From: Malachius bipustulatus
Lineage: Eukaryota > Arthropoda > Insecta > Coleoptera > Melyridae
Assembly: GCA_910589415.1 (NCBI GenBank)
Contig: OU342639.1
Location: 12,842,268 to 12,906,267 of the forward strand
DNA: 64,000 bases
Direction: 5' to 3'
Made by a program: the position numbers and the translations under genes. The notes beneath the pieces were generated by a model, which was given only the letters and a program-made list of their open reading frames with translations, was not told where the DNA came from and ran no database searches. Of this stretch, positions 1 through 11,800 are shown in pieces (the stretch's first letter is position 1; each line of letters begins with the position of its first letter).

Positions 1-44
1 ATGCGTTGTTACTGAAAATCAACAGAATTAGAAACAATAGCAAC

Positions 45-780
45 TGGATATAGACACCAGCTTCATAGCCTGTTCACTGACACATACCCACATCTAAGGC
101 AAAAAGTGACAGAACAAAGACTGATTGATCAGAAAAATATGATTATAAAAAAGAACATACTTTCACCAAATAAACTACAAGACATCAAAGAAAAATAGCT
201 AAGGAATTAAATCCATCACAACCAAATATCATTATCACAGGACAGAAACCCTAAAGCTCAACAGGATACACCAACCACACTAAACGAAAACGCAATACCA
301 CGAGCGATACCAACAACTATACCACTACAAGACATTATAAACGAAATAGAAACAAATATAATTAAGTGGAGAGGATCAAACCCTAACACCAGAACAAGCC
401 TTCCCAGACTGAACATAAGTAGTCACTCACAACAAATCATAAAGATAGTAAACGAAGACATCATTAAGAAATATATCAATGGAGATACAAATCTAGAAGA
501 ACTACAACTCGTATATATGCCTGTGCCACCGCAATTCTAGCTCTTAACAAACAGAAGATAATGAACAACCTCAACAATAAACCGAAAACATTCAAAAAGC
601 CAAACTGGAAAATCAGACTGGATAAAAAAATAGAATTCCTCAGAAAAGAAATTGGTAGAACGACACAATATCTTAATGTGAACAACAACAAAAAACTAAT
701 AAAACACTTCACTCAGTCAAACTCCAACAAAATAAATGTTGGAACACACTAGAATCATTAAAACAAAAGCTCGCACTTAA
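45..780 (+). pseudogene. Degenerate retroelement polyprotein fragment
   Basis: Reading across frames gives a protein-like track: a segment rich in basic and hydrophilic residues near 45-200, a segment containing WRGSNPNTRTSLPRL and NGDTNLEEL near 370-510, then a frame change into KPNWKIRLDKKIEFLRKEIG near 595-650. This pattern resembles the region ahead of the reverse transcriptase in polyproteins often annotated in insect genomes as reverse-transcriptase-like. No reverse transcriptase motif is present here and several stops and frame changes interrupt it. The upstream end lies outside the window. The family assignment is from memory of the pattern and is weak. Confidence 0.4.
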
Positions 781-814
781 ACATGTAGTGTGAACTACCT
801 TTAAAAATTGAGAT

Positions 815-1190
815 CCTGCGTCATGCGCAGTAAATTCAGTAATGTGGCCCCCTTAAATTGAATGACTGAAAAAGAAGAACCTCTTTGACGTTTGAAAAGT
901 CAACTGGTCTGTCATGAATGACTGTTTGGATCCCCGCTCTAATGTTTGATTTGAATTTGAGGTTTCCCGCCCTGAATTCTTGAATGTTTGAATTTAAAGA
1001 TTAACCCGCCCCGATTTCAAATATATGGCCACATCACTTACTTACGTTTGTGATCGTTGTTTACCTGGGCTCGTATTTTATCTTGGGCTCGTGTTCGTCT
1101 ACCTGGGCTCGTGTTCGTCTAGTTTTTCACCTTGTTTGGACCTTCCGTTGTATTCGTAGTAACCTCTTACCTTGTTATTGGTTCTTTTAT
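815..1190 (+). repeat. Dispersed repeat, copy 1 (partner at 57790-58160)
   Basis: This segment aligns in the same orientation with 57790-58160. Shared landmarks, in order, are CCTGCGTCATGCGCA, AAAAAGAAGAAC, AACTGGTCTGTC, TTGATTTGAATTT, CCCGCCCTG, GGACCTTC and GTAACCT. The second copy abuts a Penelope-like reverse transcriptase remnant, so this could be a Penelope-associated terminal or leader region. No ORF is shared between the copies. Confidence 0.6.
1063..1120 (+). repeat. Short tandem repeat, three units of about 20 bp
   Basis: Three consecutive units share the core TGGGCTCGT; the last two are almost identical (TGGGCTCGTGTTCGTCT). The related copy near 58060-58100 lacks this expansion, so it arose within this copy. 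Confidence 0.75.
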
Positions 1191-2084
1191 ACACAGACAT
1201 GAAGCAAAAGGTGGGAGATTTGAGATTAGTGAAACAAAATAATTTTAAAAACACCTGCTTTATTCTAAGAGAAACCTAACAGTGCCTATTACGCTCCCTG
1301 GGACTCCCGAGTAAAAAGAGCGTGGCCAAGAAAAACCTCGATCATTATCCCGAAATGAAAAGAATCAACGGTGGTTTGAAAAGTGTAGATCAATCGTCTC
1401 GACAACTGTCATCAAACTAATTGAACCCTCTTTCATTCTGTCTCATTTGCGCGAATCATTTTAAACAGAAGGCATTATCACAGAAATCTAGGTCTTTAAG
1501 ATAACCATGAGAATGGGTTTTGTTAGTAGACAATGTAATGAGGTCCTGCGAAGGATGCTACCCACCTATAGTTGGAGGAGCCCCTGATACGAGGTCCGAC
1601 GAAGGAGGCTACCCGCTTGGCTGTTTTTTTTTGGCTCCCAAGAATAACAATCAAAGCTTTTGTTTTGGGTTTGGAAACGGCACTAGAAAACACGAGGGTA
1701 CTTTTAAACAAATCACCGCTGTAACTTGATGTCGTCGTCCATCTAGGAAGGGCTGCTAACAAAAGATGCAAGTCTAAGGTTGTCACTCCTATTTATATCC
1801 TCTCTAGGTAATTATGTCGATCGTTATTTTGTCATTATAATTTTTCTAATATTCTCCTTCACCCTCTCGTACTCGTTTCCCCAATCTCCTTCCTCACCTA
1901 TTTCCGCTGGATCCACCATGTTTTTACAAGAAGACTGACAGTGACATTTGACGTTTCTAGGTTTGAAAACTTGACAACTGACATATCGAATACACAGAAT
2001 ATCAGTGAATGGTAGAAACTCTACGTTTTCGATTTTAACATGCGCATTGACATTTGTAAAGGCAATCTGGGTCACTTCAAACAC
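1191..2084. other. No gene recognised
   Basis: Short overlapping frames occur on both strands around 1520-2090, the longest 89 codons on the minus strand, but none has a recognisable domain. The composition is mixed and I see no clear inverted repeats. Confidence 0.4.
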
Positions 2085-3330
2085 AAACAGCAATTAATAA
2101 TATGAGTCAGATAGGGCAAGGTAGAGCTTAGAGTCAGCTGAAGAATTCTCGCCGAGATGCCATCATTACCCACAGCATTGGATTTCAAGTCCAGAACCAC
2201 CTGACGCACCTCCTCAATACTGGCCAGCCTGAAGGAGAACTGCATATCAAATCGAATTTATGCGAAGAAGAGTGATTAGTTGCTTCCGAACAGGAATTTG
2301 GGGGGCTGTAAATGGACAAGAAGTAGTCATTGAATGAATCAGGATGCCTCAAGTTATCCGGAATAGAAGCGTTCTGCCTACTTTTTAGATTAAGTGACTT
2401 AAGAGTTTGCCAGAGCCCTCTTCAGCTGACCAGGAAGGTAGGCCGACTTTTCCCTCCTATAACCACAGCAGTAACTGTACTTCTGAGGTCCTTATAGAAA
2501 ATGTAATCGGAGACATTTTTTGTCTACTTATTTATATTTTGACAAAGCATTGTTCCTCAACCTCATCATTTCCCGCATCGTAGCCGTAAGCCATGGACAA
2601 AAGTTTTAGTGATTTTGGACTGAACGAAAGGAGCATGTTTAAATAACTCTAACATGAGTCCGTTAAAGAACATGATTTTAGAATTAATATTACTTATGTA
2701 TAAAATATCTTGAAAAGGGATCGTCAACAAGTCACTATGAAAATGAGAAACGTTTTTAAAATTCCTGTAAGTTAAAAGCAATGGAATTACAGGCAAGATT
2801 GCTAGGTCAATATCACAGAAAACACTATGACCCCAGACCAAACAATAAAGTCCCTCCTATTTGTGAACACCACGTCCAGCAATGTTTCAGAAGTTCTTGT
2901 AATGCGCGTTGGCTCGTCGATCAATTGGATAGTCACAGGCCTCCTAGGTTCTAGCCACCAAGTTATCGCATAGCTGATTTTCGTTTATGTCCCCTGTAAT
3001 AAGTACATGATCGTACTGAGGCACAACAAATGATAACTCGCTATCAAAATAAGCGACGAAACCCAAAAGCAAGGTGTTCTTACCAACCCCTTGTGTTGGT
3101 AAGACCCAGATGTGTTCAATGGCCCTCGGTCGGCACGAATTCCTCCAAGACTACTGCGACAGCAATCGCACCCCGCACATGCAGAGCCACACCGCCATCA
3201 GAACGATCGATAGGGTCTTTTCTGATTAGGTAACTGAAATCCCGGGATGTGAACACTTCCTTCAGCAATATTATCATTCAGCCACGTTTCCGTCGTGCAA
3301 ACGTGCAAACATTCATTGCAATTCATTCAT
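2085..3330 (-). pseudogene. Jockey-like LINE remnant (endonuclease to start of reverse transcriptase)
   Basis: Translating the minus strand across frames gives, in order, an endonuclease-like start with TETWLNDNI and IPGFQL (about 3300-3230), a segment with LITGDINENQ (about 3010-2980), LLDVVFTNR (about 2880), and, after a poorly conserved linker, DYFLSIYSPPNSCSEATN followed by NAVGNDGISARILQL (about 2330-2130), which is the region just before the reverse transcriptase palm in Jockey-type LINEs. Multiple stops and frameshifts make it dead. The palm, YADD box and 3' end are absent: homology stops near 2085. Since LINE copies normally lose their 5' end, loss of the 3' half implies a later deletion or rearrangement. 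Confidence 0.65.
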
Positions 3331-4147
3331 GCAATTTCTGCATATTTCACGTAAATTATATATTGAAGCCTAATTAATGAGCTTTTAGTTTTACATACAT
3401 GTAGTTACCAATTAAAAAATGGTTGAATTTTTGTCCAGTTTTGAAAATATTTAAAATATCTAACTATTTGGCTAGTATTGTAACGCATTGCGTATTATCT
3501 ACAACAATATCCCGCTTTTATACAGATTCTAGTTTATAAAAAATGCAAAAATTTAAGTAAAGGAAGTCGGAAGTTTTCGATGGTTGTTAGGATTCGATCA
3601 AATGTTCATCCATCCTGACTTACAAATCATGAAAAAATGGGTTTTCAAAAATCACCTGCCCACATAAGTAATAGATATTGTATCTACGTAAGTAGCAGTC
3701 TTTTTTTTTTATTATCCATTTTAGGAAGAAAAGTTATTCTCCATAAAAAGTTGTGCTTGGTCTGAAACCTAAAATGAAATAGTCAGACATCAAAGTTTTG
3801 CAGTCGTATACGAGGTTTGTCCAAGAATATGAATTTTGTCAAAGAGTAAAGTACCTTTATTTTTGACAATATCAATAATTGTTACTTAAAAAAGTTGATC
3901 AGCACCAACATTCAAATATGAAATTTATCGAATATGTTTCATCGGGGAGATATGGCTTATTGGTAGAATTTTAGTTTTTATGCTGAATTTTTTATTCATG
4001 CAACTGGATTTTATTATTTATTTGAATGTTGTTTTCAATTCTGATACTCTGATACTCTACTCTTTCGCAAGAATCATATTTTTTGACACACCTGGTAGTT
4101 ATACGACTGCAAAAATTTGATGTCTGACTATCCACTTTGTGTATATC

Positions 4148-6199
4148 TGTTACGGTCAGAGTAATAAATACGGTTAGTATTAATAATTACCGGTAAATAT
4201 TAATAATAACTGGAAAATGTGGTTATTTTAACTAATACTGGACAAATAATCATTTTTACCGGTTATCATTATTAATTTCTTATTGTGTTTGGTAAAAGTA
4301 ATGAATCGTCATTTATATTACCATGATGAACACAATTAAAATTCTCACAATAAAATCAAATAAAACTTTTAAAATAAATTAAGTGAACTAAAAATAAGCT
4401 CAGAATGGAATAAAAGGTTACGCAACTTTAATGTAATACGAGGAACAATTTACAGTCTTTTTATTTTGGTTTTCCTCTTTTGTCAATAATTGCTTTTCCT
4501 AGTTTGTCAAATGATTTTCTTATTTTTCTATATCTCAATAATTATAGTCATTGATTTAGCAATCAATTTCCTTTTATGTCAAATCAGTTTCACTTCATGT
4601 CAATTGCTTTTCCTATTCACGTACAGTAACATTGTTATAAACATTGGAAAAGCATTTGGTATAAAGGGAATCTAATTTTACAAAAGAGGAATTTGAATTG
4701 AAAAAGCACGCACTGACGTTTGATAAATGGGAAAAGCAACAACTAAAATTAAAAAAATATCCAAACAAACAAAAATCGATACAAAATAATGTAGATTTTG
4801 ATTTTACAATTAAAAAAAATATTTATTTTCGCAACAACGACTTTTATGGCAATTTGAATTGCAAAGAATGTTTAATTTTTTACATTTGCAGCGTTTGAAT
4901 TGCATTCAGCAGTACAATAATTGCGATGTTTGAACCTTGTCCACCCAAATTTGATTCTTTCCGAACACACTCTCTCAGAGTAACATCATTTCCTGGAACC
5001 TCATTAATTGAAATGAATTTTTCTTTACAGATAGTAAATTTATTCCGTGAATACAATTGACTTATACCGTGTTTTTTACCCAGCTTGCAAAATTTTCCAT
5101 TTTCAACAGAAATAACTACAGCTATTATATTTCGGCTTTAGCACGATCTATCTCTGGCTCTGGTACCTTAATTCTCACACTTTGTTCAATTTCTGCTATT
5201 GGAAATTTAGCGTTAGAACGTTTCAACATTTTCTCGGCCTGCTTTTCCAGCGATTGTCTAGCAGACTCTCGAGCCTCATGAATTTTTTGTGAAGACGTAT
5301 TGATTGTCGCATTGATAGTACCGGAAACAAGTTGTTAATCTTTATTCTGGCATAGAGAATTCTGTTGATTTAAAACTCCAGGCTCAATAACAACAGACTG
5401 TGTGACAACTAGTAAATCTCTGAACGTGTGGTCAGTATTCTATCATCGGTACTGCGCCCAGAGTCAGTATCAACATTTTCCAGATGGTTACCAGATTGAC
5501 CTCGGAAGATTGACTGAAGATCTTCTTCACTTGTTATTTCTGACAATGTATCCAAAAGCTGATAAAAACGTTTTCAAACCCACTTTAGCTTTACACATAA
5601 ACATATAGCTTCATAAGGACTATACGATTTATGCCTGATTGGTGGGCTTTTGTTCTTCATAAACTGTATAAATTTCATTCCCTCCGACCATTTTGTGGTC
5701 TTGTTTGTTTCCAGCCATGTAAATAACATATTCTCGATGTCTTGGTTTGCTCTTTAAACTGAACCTTGTGACTGACTGTGTTGCGGCTTTCCATGTACAA
5801 TTTTTGGTTCATTCCACATGTGGCCAAACGCTTCAATTACTTTATTAACAAATTCGCGCCCATTAATTGTCACTGTACAATATGCACGAGGCTACAAATA
5901 TTGTGAACACATCCAACAAATGGTATGCAACTTCCTCGGCACGTTTAGTTTTTAGTGCCCTATAAGCTGCACAAACTTCGTGAGGTTCACAACTTGTCGC
6001 TGCGTGTCACCACACACGGTGCGCTCCTCCCCGCACTACCACAGATTTAGGATTTATTATATTTACCACTCGTGTGTGAAAATTATTAATAATTACCGGT
6101 CAATGTGATAAATTTATCACATTAACCTCGTGTGTTGGTAAGTATTAATAATTCCCGGTAATTATTAATAATTTCCAATTAATCACACTGACCGTAACA
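4148..6199 (-). mobile_element. Ginger-like (KRBA2-type) DNA transposon, decayed
   Basis: The left end TGTTACGGTCAG and the right end CTGACCGTAACA are perfect 12-bp inverted repeats. They are flanked by TATC on both sides (4144-4147 and 6200-6203), a 4-bp duplication. TGT/ACA termini with 4-bp duplications and an integrase-type protein are the published signature of Ginger transposons. Internally there is an integrase-like minus-strand pseudogene (about 4925-6000). Subterminal AT-rich repeats of the type TATTAATAATTACCGGT occur near both ends (4176-4265 and 6085-6165). Confidence 0.7.
4925..6000 (-). pseudogene. KRBA2/Ginger-like integrase remnant
   Basis: On the minus strand, pieces in several frames give an rve-type integrase core. 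Near 5880-5700 there is ILYSDN (first half of the SDNG acidic motif), then HMWNEPKIVHGKPQHSQSQG, followed by AGNKQDHKMV or, in the next frame, ANQDIENMLFTWLETNKTTKW. Near 5600 is KAKVGLKTF. The C-terminal part near 5280-4990 reads QAEKMLKRSNAKFP, then RIKVPEPEIDRAKAEI, then a small beta-rich domain with TICKEKFIS and LRECVRKESNLGGQG. This order matches proteins annotated KRAB-A domain-containing protein 2-like, which descend from Ginger transposases. Stops and frameshifts are frequent, so the gene is dead. The N terminus was not located. Confidence 0.7.
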
Positions 6200-6505
6200 T
6201 ATCCACTTAGACCATGTACCTACATCTTTTTATGGAGAATAACTTTTTTTCCTAAATTAGATAATAAAAAAGTGTTTCATATGACTCCAACTTAGACACA
6301 CTGTACAGTGTGAATAGCAAGTACCTAACGCATAAATTCATTTTCTCGGTTAATATTAATTGTAGAATTAAAAAAAAAAACGAAACAGGTCAATTTTTAA
6401 ATTGGATTTGTGTTCTATTATTGACATAACTTTTTTTTATATAGAGTGTTCCTTGGCTCAGTAACGACGACATTGTCTATTTTTTTTAAAACGATACCCC
6501 CTATA

Positions 6506-6767
6506 CAGGGTGTTGATTTTCAAAGCGGGCCATAGGGGATTAGCATCGCGGAAGTGGTTTTTGAGGATTCCTGCTCGCCGTTTAAACTGACAGAAATGGT
6601 TTTGGTATCAAAATGAAGCTAAAATTATTGCGCATAACGCTTGACATCAGAAATTAATTTAATTTCACGTTGTTTTCTAAAATTCTTCAGTTAAAAAAAA
6701 GTTTAATCACAAAATACCATGCAAAAATGCTAATCCCCTATGGCCCGCTTTGAAAATCAACACCCTG
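6506..6767. mobile_element. TA-flanked inverted-repeat element, family A copy 1
   Basis: Ends are CAGGGTGTTGATTTTCAAAG and its inverse, extending about 40 bp inward (GCGGGCCATAGGGGATTAGCAT), with TA on both sides (6504-6505, 6768-6769). At 262 bp it carries no ORF. A 534-bp relative lies at 60128-60661. TA duplication suits the Tc1/mariner superfamily. Confidence 0.8.
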
Positions 6768-6774
6768 TATATTA

Positions 6775-7036
6775 TTACATTTCAAGATTGTCTAAGAAAA
6801 TGTAATAACAATGGTGTTTATAGATTCATTTTAAATGGAGTGACTATGAGTCCTACATAAACAAGCGAAAAGCGCAATTTTCCAAATTAAATGCAGTGTA
6901 CCACGAAAACGGCTCAAGATATCGGAAAACGGCTTACATGTTGCAATTTTAACTTTATATGTACTACTATCGTATGATGTAGATGAAATTTTTATATAGG
7001 GTGATGAAAAATCTGATAATTTTAATCACCCTGTAT
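6775..7036. repeat. Single arm of an inverted-repeat element related to 63411-64000
   Basis: AAAACGGCTTACATG, preceded by ACGGCTCAAGATA and followed by a hydrophobic-like AT-rich stretch, matches the arm at about 63610-63665 (ACGGTTCAAGATAG, AAAACGGCTTACATG). The right edge ends in ATCACCCTGTAT. The opposite arm is missing. Confidence 0.5.
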
Positions 7037-7099
7037 AAAAAAATTCAAGTAATATTGTTTATAAGTATAAAAATTAACAGGAGTAGTAAAAACTAATAC

Positions 7100-7720
7100 T
7101 AGGAGCGAAATTTTCGAATTTCGAAAAAAAACTCTGTCTCATTTTTTTTATGTTATTGGTAAAACGTGTATTCAACACGAAAAAAGCAGTTTACAAATTC
7201 AAGTTCTAGGAAACTTAAAATTCCGTAAGCCCCAGGAAGAACGCAAAATCTCAGGAACTATTTGAGATACAGAACCCAGCTTTTATTGTACACATCTTGT
7301 CATTAATATTATCTACGTTAAGACAAAACAAAAAATTATGTGATAGTGAAACAAATCATAAAAAAAAAATATCAAAAACAACTGATGTTTTTGTCCACAA
7401 CAAAAGATGTTGCCGCTTTTAAATGCTGTTTTTCTCGAAAACAGTTCGAAAACATTAGAGTATTTGACCAAGATCACCATTTTTATGTATAAAATATTGA
7501 CAGTTTAAAATGTGATTCCACAATTCCAATTTTTGCAGTGGCGTAGAAATTCCAAGAAAAAAATTTGAAGCAACCCCAAAATCTCCGCCACTGCCATATG
7601 AAATAAATGTCGTCAGAGCTCAAAAAGTGAATAATAACAAAGATAAGATGTGTACAAAAATTCAGTTTTATATCTGAAAGGGTTCCTGAGAAATCGCCAA
7701 AAAACTAAAAAAAAAAATTA
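7100..7720. repeat. Diverged inverted-repeat element
   Basis: TCTCAGGAAC and TGTACACATCTTGTC near 7250-7305 have inverted partners GATAAGATGTGTACA and GGTTCCTGAGA near 7640-7692. The arms are diverged; exact ends were not found and there is no ORF. Confidence 0.45.
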
Positions 7721-7732
7721 TATATAAAGATA

Positions 7733-8578
7733 CAAGGTGGTCCATCACTTATGTCCACCCCCGAAATAGAGGTTAATTTTTAAGATAAAAAATTGAAACT
7801 TTGAGGATTTGTGTAATTAATATAGGACCATATAATGACATAATCAGATTAATTATTATTTTTTTAGTTGAGCCATCAGCGATAAAAAACTGTAATTTGG
7901 TGTTAATGTGACCAAAATAAATTCGATTTTATTTAATACATCGATAGAAATCAATTAAGAAAATCAAAATCGCTTAAAATAAATATCAAAAAACTAATTA
8001 CAAGCCTTTAATTAAATAAAATGCTTAAAATATGGAAATGACAGCTAGAATGATTGATTTATGGAAGCAATAAAACTATCAGGATTTTGAAGGGCTGGTA
8101 TAGCACAAATGTTAAGTAAACATATCCTAAGTAAACATTCATAAAAGAAGCCCCATTCGAGTTCAATGGCACATTCTTCTGACTGCTTTGAAGATTATTT
8201 ATGGTAGGTACCTACCTACCCTCATTAGATTTGTCACTTCTATTACTCTACATCAATCATTTTACCTGTCATTTCCATATTTCAAGTATTTTATTTAATT
8301 AAAGACTTGTAATTAGGTTTTTGATATTTATTTTCATCGATTTTGATTTTATTGATCGATTTCTATCGGTGTATTAAAGAAAAATCGAATTTATTTTGGT
8401 CACATTAACACCAAATTACAGTTTTTTATCGCTGATGGCTCAACTAAAAAAATAATAATTAATCTGATTATGCCATTATGTGGTCCTATATCAAGTACAC
8501 AAATCCTCAAAGTTTCAATTTTTTATCTTTAAAATTAACCTCTATTTCGGGGGTGGACATAAGTGATCGACCACCCGG
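7733..8578. mobile_element. TA-flanked element with about 330-bp inverted arms
   Basis: Left arm 7733-8062 and right arm about 8249-8578 are inverted copies with matches along their length, for example GGACATAAGTGAT opposite ATCACTTATGTCC and TTAGTTGAGCCATCAGCGAT opposite its inverse near 8430. TA flanks it (7731-7732, 8579-8580). The middle contains an 18-bp TAGG/CCTA tract near 8205-8220. No ORF is present. Confidence 0.75.
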
Positions 8579-8865
8579 TACAGTGAGAACCACATAACGC
8601 GGAACATCAGAAAAAATATGACGCAGTCTAATTAACGTTGTTGAACCATTTAAAATGGAACATAGCGAAATCAGTGCATTTCCAACAAAGCCGCAACAAT
8701 ACGTTAACAATACCGTAGTTATGGTTACGTTCGAGCATTGTTGAATTTAGCATTAGTGAGTTATTTAAAATAGAACATAGGGATTCTGTATTGAAAGTCA
8801 ATGCAATAAATCATTTTTTAATTAAAACGAAATTATTTCAAAATATAAAAAAGTGTAACTGTATA

Positions 8866-11800
8866 CTGCCCTCCTAAAACAAAAGGTCCTATCTACAAAA
8901 TTTCGAAATTCGGCTTATTAGTTCATAGGATTGCTTCATATTTGCTCTACAATCTTGCAAACTTTGAATGTCCTAAGTCCATTTTAAATGGTATATTATG
9001 CGTATAAAAGTTTTGTCCCAAGTGACAAAACAAGTAAGGTTACTAACATAAATTGTCCTTTGTGATATTACCTAAATAAAAATGTCCTATCTGCTTGTTA
9101 AAATTTAGAAAGGACAAATTCGGGTAGCACTCTGTACTGGATCAATTCACATAGGACAATTTAGCATAGCATTTGTGTCATGTGACTTGGTTATTATAAC
9201 CTTAAATATTTTAGTTGTTGTTTAAAATTTTGTGAATCCAGCAGCTTGCCTTCTCATTATTATAATTTATGAAGTTTTAATGACTGAAGTTATACACCAT
9301 TAGTGTTTAATGTAGTGATTATCACTGATTTCTTAATAATCCTATATAGTGTTATATCGATGGCTGGCAGAAGCCGTGGAAAATGTTTGTTAGCTCTAGC
9401 GCTGAACAAACAATTACAAGAAAAAATGGAAATTGTTAGAACTAGCAGTGTTATAACTGAAAGAGATAAAGACCCGAATTACCTACCAAGTCCTGATAAT
9501 GAATCTTGCGACTCAAATAATAGCAACTTTGATACTACCAACTTAGAAAACGAAGAAGACATATTATTATTACCTTTGCCTTCCAAGAAAATTCGTGTTT
9601 TGTCAAACATACCACTATTTACTCCAGATAAAGGTAGTAATCCTTCTCATACTAACAATAATAATAATCAGCAACTAGTAGTGTCTAACTTTTCGACTGT
9701 TGATCAAACTGCTAGTAATATTATTATTGAAGAAATTGAAGAAATTATGGTTCTGCCAAATGATGGAGACTTATTATTCGAAATACCAGAAGCTGAAAAT
9801 GTTAATATTCTAGTAGATGTTATTAATAGCATATTGAAGGAGATTGTTGATAAAGCATTGGACAGGGCTGAAAATAAATTGCATACAAAGACAGGAGATA
9901 TAAGAAAAAGAAGAAAATTTGAAGAATCAGTAATTGAAAGAAAAAGACTAAAAATGGACTTACATATAAGAAACCATCAGGTCAAAGAGCCATGTAAATG
10001 TAAAATGAAATGTTTAAGAAAAATTACTTACACCAGACAAAAAGATATTAACGAGCAATTTTGGATGTTATCAAAAGAACAGCAGCGGCAGTTCATCTTT
10101 AGCTGTGTTGAAAAAAAGCTCAAGCAAAGGACTACCTGTAAAAGACGCGATTCAAAAAGAGTATATACTTACAAGTATTTCTTAAAGTCTGATAAAAACG
10201 AACAAATCAATGTTTGTAAGACATTTTTTTTGGGTACATTAGGTTATGAAAAAGAAAATGATAGAGTGCTAAAAAATGTTCGTAAAACCGATAAAAAGTT
10301 AATAACGCCAAAAAAAGATCAAAGACGACACCCATCTTCTCGTAAAGTAGACAGGTACATAATAATTGAACACATTAATTCCTTCAACCCAACTATATCG
10401 CACTACAGGAGGGAACACGCCCCTAATAGGAAGTATCTACCTAGTGATATCTCCATAATGTTCATGTATAGGGATTTTTTATTGAAATACCCTAATACTG
10501 AATTTTCATACGAATTGTATAGAAAAGTTGTATCTGATGATCTAAATATCTCCTTCGCCCACCTAGGGCACGAAGAATGCTGGGTCTGTGAGGAATTTGA
10601 AATTCATAAAAAAGCTACTTCTCATGAAGGTACAGTCGACAATATTTCAAGTTGCCAGGTATGCAACAAATGGAAAATCCACAAAGTTAGAGCTATTAAG
10701 GCTAGGAAAGAATACCAACAAGATGCTGAAAAACCTTATAGTAGTGAGGAGCTTTTTGTAGCAGCAGATCTACAAAAGGTAAACTTACTATTATTACTAT
10801 TATACCTTTACAGTCTCGCTTAGATCAAAATTATTTCATCCACAAATAATGCAAAGTCATAACTCGATAGTTATCTCATAATAATATTATACTTACTATA
10901 TTCTATTTATTTTTTAGGTTATTATGCTTCCCCGCTTAGATACTTTTAAAGAAGTTATATTCACGCCACGAATCGTTGTTTATAACGAAAGCTTTGTCCC
11001 GCTGGGAAAAAAGTCAAAAACTTGTCCTTGGGCAGTTCTGTGGCACGAGGGAATTGCAGGCCGTTCCAAGGATGATCTAATATCTACATTTTGTGCCGTT
11101 TTTCATGCCAATAGAGATATGAAGCGTATAACAATTTGGCTAGACAATTGCTCTAGTCAAAACAAAAACTGGTCCCTATTTAGCTTTTTTATATATCTTG
11201 TCAATTGTCCAGATGTTAGTATTGAAGAATTAACTATTAAGTTTTTTGAGTCCGGTCATACCTTTATGGCAGCGGATTCTTTTCACCATCAAGTGGAACT
11301 TTCTCTAAAAAGAGACAAAAAAGTTTACGACTTTGATGACTTTTGCAAAGTTGTACAAAAAGCCAATTCGGGAAAGGTGACAGTGATAAAAATGCAACTC
11401 TCTCAGTTTTTTAATTTCACTGACTACACTTCAAAATATAAATTGAAAAAGCTCGAAAACCGCGTTTATTTGAAGGATATGGTTTGTCTCTTTTTTAAAA
11501 GAGGAAACAATTTTTTTTCGTACAAAATGGATTTTGATAAACAGTTTAATGACTTGAAAGATATTTTTGTGCTCAAGTATGTCAAAGGGAAATTAACTAA
11601 GCCACAAGAACGAAATACATTTCGCGGTGTAGCCTTAGACAGAAAAAACAATTTGTTATCAAGATTAAAGTCACACATTCCTAAAAATCGTTTGAAATTT
11701 TGGAGAGAGCTGCCTGTTAGTGATGAAACACTTGACGATGAAAATGAATGACAATTTTCAAATTAATGTTTAGTTATATTACTTATAAATTAATAATAAG

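Larger units (their letters stand above)
3694..6290. mobile_element. Non-autonomous inverted-repeat element interrupted by a Ginger-like insertion
   Basis: The outer ends are inverted copies: TTATTCTCCATAAAAAG near 3735 pairs with CTTTTTATGGAGAATAA near 6228, with further matches outward. Inside, CAGACATCAAAGTTTTGCAG near 3783 has an inverted partner near 4100-4125. The right part of the outer element is separated from the left by the 2.05-kb insertion at 4148-6199. No coding potential is visible in the outer element. Confidence 0.6.

Noticed and set aside
9303..9359. Upstream start for the DUF7869-type transposase
   Set aside because: The frame is open from 9303, but the first ATG is at 9360; the residues before it are hydrophobic and unlike the rest.
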